A DNA stretch of 64,000 nucleotides from NCBI RefSeq assembly GCF_036002945.1, contig NZ_CP108529.1:9047001-9111000 (forward strand), written 5' to 3'. A program made the translations under genes and the position numbers. Origin of the DNA: Streptomyces sp. NBC_01224 (lineage in GTDB: Bacteria > Actinomycetota > Actinomycetes > Streptomycetales > Streptomycetaceae). Below the pieces are notes generated by a model. That model had not been told where the DNA came from and did no database searches. It worked only from the letters and a program-made list of their open reading frames with translations. Shown piece after piece: positions 56,946-64,000 of the stretch (its first letter is position 1; every line of letters starts with the position of its first letter).

Positions 56946-58490
56946 CATTCTTCGTGACGGCAGCATCCGTCGCATGCTCCCTGGGTGGCTCACCACAGGA
57001 GGAGGGGGAGGCACGCTGGTTCGGCAGTCCGGATGCCGTGTCCAGTCGAGCTCACCGCGTCGAGCCGTGGCCAGCACAGGTGGTCGGCTCGCCGGTACCT
57101 CTTGGCTTCGAACTCTGCGACCACGGTGGGGTCGCCAGCCAGGACCGCCCCACTGCCGAAGGCATCCGTATCAGCGTTGTCTGCCTGAAGTAGAGACAGC
57201 TGTTGGCCTTGGCGCGCAGGGGGTGCGCGTCGTTCTCTTCAAGGGGCAGCTGATCATCGCGGCGCGACATGTGTTCCTGGCTCGTCGGCTCGCGACGAGT
57301 GGGGGAGCAACCCCTTCCCGCGCCGAGGATGAGGGGATGAAGTATTTGTCAGGAACTGCTCGCAGGCTGTTGGGATAAAGGTTTTGCTCAGCGTGGATGG
57401 CGCAGGGCTCACTCTTGGCCTCCGTGCGGACGCGGAAGTGCAGCCGACGGGTACGGCTGGAGGAGACCGGACCAACTGCCCGTGGGCCGGTGCCCAGCCA
57501 AGCAGGTGCTCATGTTGTGCTGTGGGGTCTGCTATCTGCAGGGCGTAGGCAGAGAAGGTCAGTTGCTGGACGACTTCCTGACGCAGGTGCTCGGCGTCTT
57601 TCGGGTTGGACGGGGCGACGACAACATCCTTCGCAACGTCTTCCTCCACGGTGGCGATGTGGGGGAGGCTGCTTCGCAGCACGCCGGAAGCGTCGTATGC
57701 CAGCTGGTTACGGGTGGTTCGCCCTCGGTTCCACCCGGGAGGTCATCCAGCTGCGCGGTAGCCTCGTCCCCCTACTTCATCGGGCCCCGCACCCGGCGGC
57801 GTTTCCGGCCCGGGGCTGTCCGCAAACTTTTGCCGTTCTGGTTTCGGGGGCCTTGCAGCAGTGGAGGGCAGAGCGAGAGAGGAGCGCGGCGCTGTCTTGG
57901 TCGGCAGCGGGAGGGGCCGGGCTGTCAGTTCCGCTCGCTGCGTCGGGCGCGGAGGACGGCCGTGGTTGCTCATCACACAGCGCCTGTCTGGGGGGGAGAA
58001 GAACGCGCTGCATCATCTCGGTTGTGAGCTCGTAGTAGGCGAAGCCGCGGGCGGTAACAGGTTCGAGCATCGTTTGCACTCCCCGGCACCCGTGGTGTGC
58101 TCGGCGTTCCCTGTACGTCTGGGCCTGCATGTGCCGCCCCGGACAGCTACATCGCCAATACGCGGGGCCCTGATGAGCCAAGTGCCTGATGTATGTCCGG
58201 ATGGCGCCCTGGCCGGCGGTGCGGGATCGGGCGCGGGCACTGTGACGGTGACGCGCGCTGGAGCGTGGTCGGGGCCAGTGTGAGGGCATGAGCCTGCCAC
58301 CGCCGCGCGGAGCCGACGCCCACCGTCACGAGTAGCCGTAATCCAGGCCGGCCCCAGGAAACCAAGGGCAGCAGTGTGGGCCCTGACGTGGCTGCGCCGG
58401 GGAGGTGAGCGCCGGGTCTGTCTTCGCGAGCAAGGCGCAGGTTTTGCCTCCATGGCTGTTGTCTGGGCGTCTGCACCCTCCTTCTGAGGG
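56946..58490. other. 1.5-kb stretch without convincing genes
   Basis: Several open frames occur on both strands but none shows a family pattern, a ribosome binding site and codon bias together. A leftward frame at 57254-57682 (DVAKDVVVAPSNPKDAEHLR) and a leftward run near 57010-57180 (GDPTVVAEFEAKRYRRADHL) look like protein relics. Probably decayed sequence. Confidence 0.4.
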
Positions 58491-58523
58491 GCGATGAACC
58501 CGAGAAAGAGGAAAGGGACTGTC

Positions 58524-59087
58524 ATGGGACACGGCGGCAATGTGATCGTGGAGCTCACGGCCGATCATCGTGAGCTGGAGGCACTGTTCACGCAGATCGA
58601 AGCGCAGCCCGTCGACCATCCGCAGCGGCGCGAACTGGCGGACCGGCTGACTGCGGAATTGGTACGGCACTCGGTTGCCGAGGAGTTGCACCTGTATCCG
58701 GCGGTACGCAATCACGTATCGGACGGTGCGACACTGGCGGACAAGGAACTCGCCGATCATGCCAAGGTCGAGCAGATGCTCAAGGATCTCGAAGACCTGC
58801 ACGCCGTTGATCCGCAGTTCAACGACATCGTCGCTAAGCTGAAGTTCGCGGTCGCCTCCCACGTTCGCGAGGAGGAGCACGAACTGTTCCCGAGACTCGC
58901 AGCGTCCCTCCCACCCGCGAAGCTGGACGAGCTGGGGCGGCTGGTGCGCCGGGCCAAGGAGATGGCCCCCACCCGCCCCCACCCCTCGCTCCCGAACACC
59001 CCGCCCGCCAACAAGCTGCTCGTGCCCGGGGTCGGGCTGGTGGACCGCGTACGCGACCTGCTCAGCGGCCGCACGACCAAAGGCTGA
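58524..59087 (+). CDS. Hemerythrin-domain protein
   Basis: 187 residues from ATG 58524, which has GAGGAAAGGG upstream; ATG 58494 is less likely. The four-helix bundle ligands are visible: H in TADHRELEALFTQIE, H and E in VRHSVAEELHLYPAVRN, H in ELADHAKVEQMLKDLE, and HVREEEHELFPRL. This is the di-iron O2/NO-sensing or iron-storing hemerythrin-like fold. The C-terminal 45 residues are Pro-rich and end in VDRVRDLLSGR. Intact; an oxidative or redox stress role is likely. Confidence 0.9.
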   Translation: MGHGGNVIVELTADHRELEALFTQIEAQPVDHPQRRELADRLTAELVRHSVAEELHLYPAVRNHVSDGATLADKELADHAKVEQMLKDLEDLHAVDPQFNDIVAKLKFAVASHVREEEHELFPRLAASLPPAKLDELGRLVRRAKEMAPTRPHPSLPNTPPANKLLVPGVGLVDRVRDLLSGRTTKG

Positions 59088-59141
59088 ACCCCAGGCCGCC
59101 AACATGCCTCGCCGTCCGTCACACAGCCGGAGGAGTATCGA

Positions 59142-59910
59142 ATGCCGACCCTCGAAAAGATCAGGCCGGTGACCGGCGCGCCCTGCTGGGTGAATCTGAT
59201 GGCGCAGGATCTGCGCGCAGCACAGTCCTTCCATACCGATGTCATCGGCTGGAAGTTCCGGGAGAGCATCCTGGGCAGCAACTTTTCGGTGGCTCTGGCC
59301 TATGGTGAACCGGTCGCCGGAATCGGATGCTGGTGGCCCTTCAGCCGTTTGGGGCCCGTACTTCGCCGGCAAGAACGCGCATGAGACGGCGGTCCGGATC
59401 GGCGAGCGCGGCGCCACGCTCGCCGTGGGGCCGCTTCCCCTGGGCGAGGGCCGCGTCGGGATCGCTGCCGACCGTGACGGTGCCGTGTTCGAATTCTGGG
59501 AAGGCCCGGTCCTGTTCTGGTCCGTGGGGCGGGGCAGTGCTCCAGCCCGGCTGGACCTGCAGACCCGCGACGCGTTCGAGGCCGCCATCTTCTACGCGGA
59601 GATCTTCGACTGGGCCCAACTGCCCGGCGGTTGCACGGTCGACTACGCGCAGGATCACGTCCTCATCCAGGCCGCGGGAGACACCGTCGCCACCCTGCGC
59701 GGCGGAGGTATCGAAACCGACCCGGACCCGAGAATCCGGCCCCCCCGGTCGATTGTGGACATCCGTGTCCAGAGCAGCAAGCAGGCCGCGGCCGCCGCCG
59801 TTGCTGCCAGGGGCGAATCCTCACCGGTTCCCTCACTCGCCGATGCCTCATTCGACGCCTTCGTCATCCGCGACTCCGATGGCGCCCTCTTCACCGTGTC
59901 CGATACCTGA
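59142..59910 (+). pseudogene. Two-domain VOC protein, frameshift near 59325
   Basis: ATG 59142 gives MPTLEKIRPVTGAPCWVNLM, AQDLRAAQSFHTDVIGWKFR and VALAYGEPVAGIG, then the frame is lost; the continuation GPYFAGKNAHETAVRIGERG, VGIAADRDGAVFEFWEGPVL, the second module EAAIFYAEIFDWAQLPGGCT and IRDSDGALFTVSDT is in the next frame. Intact homologues are about 255 residues with two VOC modules. A single-base change would restore it. RBS CGGAGGAG lies in front. Confidence 0.8.
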
Positions 59911-60654
59911 CGACAGCGACCCGCCGCTGGCAGAAGGAAGAGGAAGGGAGCCAAGCGTGCATACCGGACGCCAGCCCCCGTCCCCACCCTTGGACTGGAC
60001 GGTCGAGCAGGGCATCGGCGAAGGCCGTCGCGCGAGCAGGCAGTGAGCCTGCCCGCCGAGGACAGCGCGCTGGCCTGCCGTCTCTGTCGTCCGGATACCG
60101 CGCTCGGCCCGCTGTGGTGCGCTGCGTCTCCGTATGCGATCACACCCGCTCCGCATGAGAATCGGATTACGGGCGGTGGCCCGGTTACGCCCTGACTCCC
60201 TGCGCAGGGGTTGGCACCCTTCCCCGGTGCTCCGGTCCGCTTCCCGACACACATAGGGTCTCGCCGCTCGTGTCCCACGGCGACGCTGTGACCTGTGGTT
60301 TCTCGCGGTGTCTCACGCCGTGTCCAGCCGGTCAGTCTCACGATCGTGTCCGAATCCTTAGGGACAGCCGAGAGGGACAAGCAGCTGACCTGCGGAGTCT
60401 CACAAGAGGACACCGGCTTGGGAGCGGGGGCGGCTACATCGAGGCGTGGAGGGCAGGTCCGGCAGGCAGGAGGAGGCTGACCGCGATCTCCCGCGGTGCG
60501 AAAATCGCCATACGGGTACTTCGACCCGATCTGGAGCTGTTGCAGGTGTGCCTGACGAGACCCGCATGGTGGCCTGTGATCCGCTTGCACGCCGACATGG
60601 ATGAGTCCTCCCGTGAGCCGGTGGCGCGCAGCGGGGACCGGCCTACCGGTCCGC
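59911..60654. other. Gap with no recognised gene
   Basis: No frame with family similarity was found. Around 60297-60350 several GTCTCAC/GTGTC blocks recur, which may be the scar of an inserted element. Nothing else can be supported. Confidence 0.35.
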
Positions 60655-61223
60655 TCAGTGGGTATCTACGGCGAGCGCCGCGTCGATCTCTCGCAGGAAG
60701 GGCTCCAGATCGTCTGGGTTGCGCGAGGTGATGAGCGTCCAGCCATGGGAGTCGTCCTTGATGACCGGCTCGTCGTCCCATTCACCACCGGCATTGGCGA
60801 TGTCTGTCCTCAGCGAGCGGTAGGACGTGAGCCTCTTACCTTCGATGACACTCGCTTCGACCAAGGTCCAGGGTCCGTGGCAGATGGCCGCTATGGGGCG
60901 ACTGGACGATGTGAAGGAGCGGACGATCTCCTCGCCGATTCCTGCTGGCGCAGCGTATCGGCGTTCAACGTGCCACCTGGCACGAGCAGTAGATCGTAAT
61001 CGGCCGGGTCGACGTCGCTCAGAGTGAGTTCGGGTCGGATGGTCTCGCCGGGAGCCCTGTCGCCGACCAGGGTCTGAATATCGTCCGCCGACACGGCAGC
61101 GACGTCCACGTCGGCGCCCCAGCCCCGCAGGTGTTCGAGGGGCACCAGAAGTTCGTCCTGCTCGACGCCGTAGTTCGTGACGATCGCCAGGACCCTCCGC
61201 ATGCTCACGTCGTTGTCGGACAT
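60655..61223 (-). pseudogene. DJ-1/PfpI-family protein, frameshift near 60955
   Basis: ATG 61223 gives MSDNDVSMRRVLAIVTNYGV, ELLVPLEHLRGWGADVDVAA, and YDLLLVPGGTLNADTLRQ. The next part, GIGEEIVRSFTSSSRPIAAI, CHGPWTLVEASVIEGKRLTS, SYRSLRTDIANAGGEWDDEP and SRNPDDLEPFLREIDAAL, lies in another frame. The nucleophile Cys of AAICHGPW and the early Glu are present. With one base corrected this is a 185-residue class I glutamine-amidotransferase-like stress protein. Confidence 0.83.
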
Positions 61224-61479
61224 TCCCAGATCCTTTCGGGATGGAACGGTCCGGCCGGAGCGGTGTGCCGTCGCGGATGCCTCGAATCCTTGCGCCCATT
61301 GCTGCCTTGCCAGGCCTCCCGGCCCGCGGGGACCGACCGGAAACAGCGTCGGGCCCGAGCTTAACCGCCGCAGTGATGATCAAGGGGCTGCGTGGAGACT
61401 CGGCGTCGAAGACCGCGCCGCGGGGGCCGCACGACAGAGCTGTTGTGGTGATCGCCCTCCACTACCCGGCCGATGGTTC

Positions 61480-61720
61480 CGCCGCAATGCCGGGAGGCCA
61501 CCCCCGCCGTGCCAGCATTCGGTACGGGAAGTAGAGAATCCAGCGCGGACTCGTCCGCTCGCCGCTCAGCATCGTACCGGCCGGTACGATCCGGGCTGCC
61601 ACGCTGCTGACGTCCCGGAGCGGACCTCCCAGCAGCCGGGCCTGGCGCAGGCCCACTCGAGTACCTCGCCGTAGAAGATTGCATCGGATGTCTTGACCAG
61701 CATGCGCGTCCGGCGCGCCA
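61480..61720 (-). pseudogene. VOC-module remnants
   Basis: The minus strand contains DAIFYGEVLEWACARPGCWE and, in another frame, SGERTSPRWILYFPYRML, the order of the second VOC module found at 59575-59760 (AAIFYAEIFDWAQ ... DPRIRPPRSIVDI). Heavily decayed paralogue. The rest of 61224-62086 shows nothing else. Confidence 0.5.
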
Positions 61721-62086
61721 GCGGCGAGCGTACAGCGAGTAGCCGAAGCAGGAAGCCACTGTGCTGTTCCTCAGCACATGGGCTGTGCAGGCAGATGAGG
61801 CTGCTGTTCCCGGCGTTCCATGTTCATCTAGGAGAGGCCCCGAGACCCGTCGTCGGAAGGCTGAATTCCGGCGCCCCAAGACCCGCAGCTGCCGTCCGGA
61901 CCAGGTCCGAGTGAACCCGACTCCCAGCCAGATGCGGAGCTGCCCCCTGTGGCCAGGCCCTGGGTTCCACGAACTGCCCGACCGGCTAGAGCGCCGCTCT
62001 GCGGCGACACCTCACCGATTGCGGCCTCAGATTGACGGGCGCAAGGTGGAGACGTCAACCCCCTCACAGGGAAGGACGGAAGTGTC

Positions 62087-62260
62087 ATGGGTAAGGGAAA
62101 GGCGAAAGCCAAGCAGGTCAAGGGCAAGCTGAAGGAAACCGCTGGCGGTGCCTTGGGCGACGAGCGTATGCAGGCAGAGGGCCGCGGCGAGCAAATGACG
62201 GGAAAGGCCCAGGAGACCGCAGCAAAGGCGGCTGAGCGGCTGAAGAAGTCCGGGCAGTAG
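62087..62260 (+). CDS. CsbD-family stress protein, copy 2
   Basis: 57 residues from ATG 62087 with GGGAAGGACGGA upstream. MGKGKAKAKQVKGKLKETAG, GALGDERMQAEGRGEQMTGK, AQETAAKAAERLKKSGQ show the two repeats of the family. Abundant under sigma-B-type control in many bacteria. Related to, but not a recent copy of, the gene at 41886-42059. Confidence 0.9.
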   Translation: MGKGKAKAKQVKGKLKETAGGALGDERMQAEGRGEQMTGKAQETAAKAAERLKKSGQ

Positions 62261-62339
62261 GGCCTTGATCGTAGAGGGGGCCGCGAACCCGGTGCTGGCC
62301 GCGCCGTCGGCTACCGGGCTGGCTGTGGTGTCTTGCCGG

Positions 62340-62483
62340 ACGGCCCGGCAACCACCAACTTCCGGCGCTCGGCTGTCCGGGGGCGTAGCGCAGCATGAGC
62401 ATCCGGCGCCGTCGGTCGAGGAGTACGACGCAGGAGGCGATGAGTGCGTGGGGCTGGGTCTTGACCCATTCCTCGCGGGGCAT
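62340..62483 (-). pseudogene. NUDIX hydrolase, N-terminal fragment
   Basis: ATG 62483 gives MPREEWVKTQPHALIASCVV, LLDRRRRMLMLRYAPGQPSA, GSWWLPG and then loses similarity just before the Nudix box. It is the start of an ADP-ribose-type NUDIX gene. An overlapping leftward frame upstream (DGCIAVLNREPDKCLALEWH) is the end of another lost gene. Confidence 0.65.
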
Positions 62484-62584
62484 TCGATGATGTCCTGGGG
62501 TAGGTCGTGCACGGTGTGCCACTCCAGGGCCAGGCACTTGTCCGGTTCCCGGTTGAGTACGGCGATACAGCCGTCGTTCGTGCG

Positions 62585-62722
62585 CACGCTGCGAGATCAC
62601 GTCGATCGCTTCGGCGTGGCGCCCGATGGTCGAGTGTTCCGCAATGCGGCTGACGGATACGTCGATGCAGCGGCCTGCGGCAAGACGTGGGAGCGGGCCC
62701 GTAAGAAGGCCCTAGCCTCGAT
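62585..62722 (+). pseudogene. Tyrosine-recombinase fragment
   Basis: The plus strand reads LRDHVDRFGVAPDGRVFRNA, DGYVDAAACGKTWERARKKA, the segment before the HxLRH motif of actinobacterial integrases of conjugative elements (…RVFRN..G..V....Y...W..AR). Both sides are missing. It may mark the edge of an integrated element. Confidence 0.62.
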
Positions 62723-62877
62723 CTTTCGTGATTGGTCGTCAGCTTCGGCTGGCGGCCAATGCGTCGTTGTGGAGCGTGTGCGGGCATACGGGTGGCCCGA
62801 TCGTCGCATCGGGTGGGCGCCGGATTCCACGGTTCCGGTCGGTGGCTCTTCTGCTCGTCGGGACGGGTTGTTGCTGG

Positions 62878-64000
62878 TCAGCGTGGGTTCGGGAGGGTGT
62901 CGAGCCGTCTGATCGCGTCTGTGATCACGTCGGTCCATGGCCAGTGGTGGGCGAATCGCAGGTGCCGTTGGCGGGCGGTGGTGATGAGTTGGGCAGCGGC
63001 GGAGAACAGCCGCAACCGCAGGCGGCGGGGCTCCCAGAGGCGGGGTTTGCCGGTCAGAGCGAGCATCGGCATCCAGGCGAGCAGGTCGAGGGCGAGCTGG
63101 ACGATCTCCAGCCAGATCCGGTTCTGTGCGGTCTCGTGCAGGGGCAGGTTCCGCAGGCCGGTGGCCCGTGCGTTCCGAATGCGGTCCTCTGCCCTCGCCC
63201 GTCGGCGGTGCCTCAGTTCCAGGTCCGTGATCTTCCCGCCCGTCGTGTTGGTGGCGAAGCAGGTGAGCCGCAGGCCGTCGGCGTCGGTGAAGCGCAACTG
63301 GGCGCCGGGGTGGGGCCGTTCCTTGCGGACGATCAGCCGCATTCCCTTCGGCCAGCCCTTGAGTGTGTCGCCGTCGAGTTCGGCGGTCCAGGCGCCGTCG
63401 CGGATCTCGCCGCCCGGCTCGACCGCTGGGGTCCAGGCGGAGGCCGGGACCTTCAACACGGCCTGATGAATCTGCTCAGTGATGGTCATCCCGACCGAGT
63501 ACGACAGCCACCGGCCCCGTTTCGTGAGCCAGGCGAGGAACTCATGGGTGCCGCCCGCGGAGTCGGTACGGATCAGTGTGGACCGGCCGCGCCGGTGACG
63601 CTTGGGGAGCTGGGCCAAAGCGAGTTGAGTGGCGGTGATGTGGTCGGCGGCGGTGTTGGATCCCGCGTTCCCCGGCCGCAACAGTGCTGCCACCGGCTCC
63701 CCGGTGCCACCGCTTCCGTGGTCGACGAAGCCCATCAGGGGGTGATGTCCAAACGACTTCTTCCAGGTCGCGGCCGCGTCCTGCTTGTCGGAGTGGGCCA
63801 GGACCAGCACTCCGTCCAGGTCCACAATCACCTGGCCGCCCCTATCCGGCGCCGCATCTTTGGCCAACGTCCAGACGTACTCGCGCACTTCGGCGCGCGC
63901 CGAGCGGATCGCGGTCAGGGCCTTGTCCCCGGCCGCGGCGAGGGTGTCGATCAGCCGGGAGACCGTTGGGTCGGAGGCCACCGGCCCGAACACGGCCGGC
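62878..64000 (-). CDS. IS1380-family transposase, partial at window end
   Basis: At least 371 residues, continuing beyond 64000. IVDLDGVLVLAHSDKQDAAA gives the first catalytic Asp; HPLMGFVDHGSGGTGEPVAA and LIRTDSAGGTHEFLAWLTKR the second, and RHRRRARAEDRIRNARATGL with the Glu (AEDRI) the third; LRLRLFSAAAQLITTARQRH and WPWTDVITDAIRRLDTLP form the C-terminus. A different IS1380 subgroup from the element at 5093-6760. No frameshift seen in the visible part. Confidence 0.9.
   Translation of the reverse strand, partial: PAVFGPVASDPTVSRLIDTLAAAGDKALTAIRSARAEVREYVWTLAKDAAPDRGGQVIVDLDGVLVLAHSDKQDAAATWKKSFGHHPLMGFVDHGSGGTGEPVAALLRPGNAGSNTAADHITATQLALAQLPKRHRRGRSTLIRTDSAGGTHEFLAWLTKRGRWLSYSVGMTITEQIHQAVLKVPASAWTPAVEPGGEIRDGAWTAELDGDTLKGWPKGMRLIVRKERPHPGAQLRFTDADGLRLTCFATNTTGGKITDLELRHRRRARAEDRIRNARATGLRNLPLHETAQNRIWLEIVQLALDLLAWMPMLALTGKPRLWEPRRLRLRLFSAAAQLITTARQRHLRFAHHWPWTDVITDAIRRLDTLPNPR

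Noticed and set aside
57254..57682. Leftward 142-codon frame in the 57-kb gap
   Set aside because: Has an orderly-looking start (DVAKDVVVAPSNPKDAEHLR) but no ribosome binding site, no family match, and overlaps an equally open frame on the other strand.

Overview
High GC content, frequent GTG/TTG starts, genes packed with 4-bp stop/start overlaps, and families typical of actinomycetes (DUF317, DUF2750, DUF6131, DUF6286, the Streptomyces-type gvpO-A-F-G-J-L-S-K order) all point to a Streptomyces or close relative. The very high load of insertion sequences and broken genes suggests an unstable accessory region, such as a chromosome arm or large linear plasmid. No rRNA, tRNA or CRISPR array was seen.

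Layout. 1-24.2 kb is an IS graveyard: a complete IS3 next to an inverted stump of a second copy, an RHS-repeat toxin fragment, two IS701 copies (one cut short, one complete and carrying a MazF-like gene), an IS1380 with a CTAAG target duplication, an ISAs1 with a 10-bp duplication, an intact IS5, a 1.6-kb element with TTAG duplications, and a 2.1-kb transposon carrying a VOC-family gene and a winged-helix accessory gene. Ordinary genes survive between them: DUF1963 protein, a zinc-ribbon / L7-L12-like pair, a DUF4232 lipoprotein, a secreted protein, a DUF317 protein and an NTF2-like protein. 24.2-35.9 kb holds cargo-type genes (aminoglycoside-phosphotransferase-like kinase, nitroreductase, NUDIX hydrolase, sugar-nucleotidyltransferase, ketopantoate-reductase-like protein, methyltransferase, membrane protein, histidine kinase/response regulator) mixed with truncated recombinases and other stumps. 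36.3-40.3 kb is an IS5 transposase split by two different IS630-type elements placed head to tail at one TA; the second carries an alpha/beta hydrolase.

41.9-46.0 kb is a complete leftward gas-vesicle operon, preceded by an RsbU-like phosphatase with a GAF-like domain and followed by csbD. 46.4-52.6 kb contains a partial second set of gas-vesicle-associated genes (GvpF/L-like C-terminus, frameshifted gvpG, an acidic/histone-H1-like protein, a SRPBCC protein with an acidic tail), two DUF6131 genes, a VOC gene beside a broken LysR gene, and remnants of ISL3, IS30, IS256 and IS630 transposases. 53.2-56.6 kb is an Asp23/Gls24-AmaP envelope-stress operon with a divergent related gene. 58.5-62.3 kb has hemerythrin, VOC and DJ-1/PfpI genes (the last two frameshifted) and a second csbD. 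The window ends inside another IS1380 transposase.

How it may fit together (inference). 40-62 kb looks like a stress/dormancy island: gas vesicles, Asp23/AmaP, CsbD, DUF6131, hemerythrin, DJ-1 and an anti-sigma-pathway phosphatase are families commonly seen in general-stress regulons. The most unusual structural signals are passenger genes inside simple insertion sequences (MazF, alpha/beta hydrolase, VOC) and complementary acidic and basic low-complexity tails on gas-vesicle-associated proteins. Many apparently useful genes carry single frameshifts, so some pseudogene calls may reflect consensus errors in the assembly.
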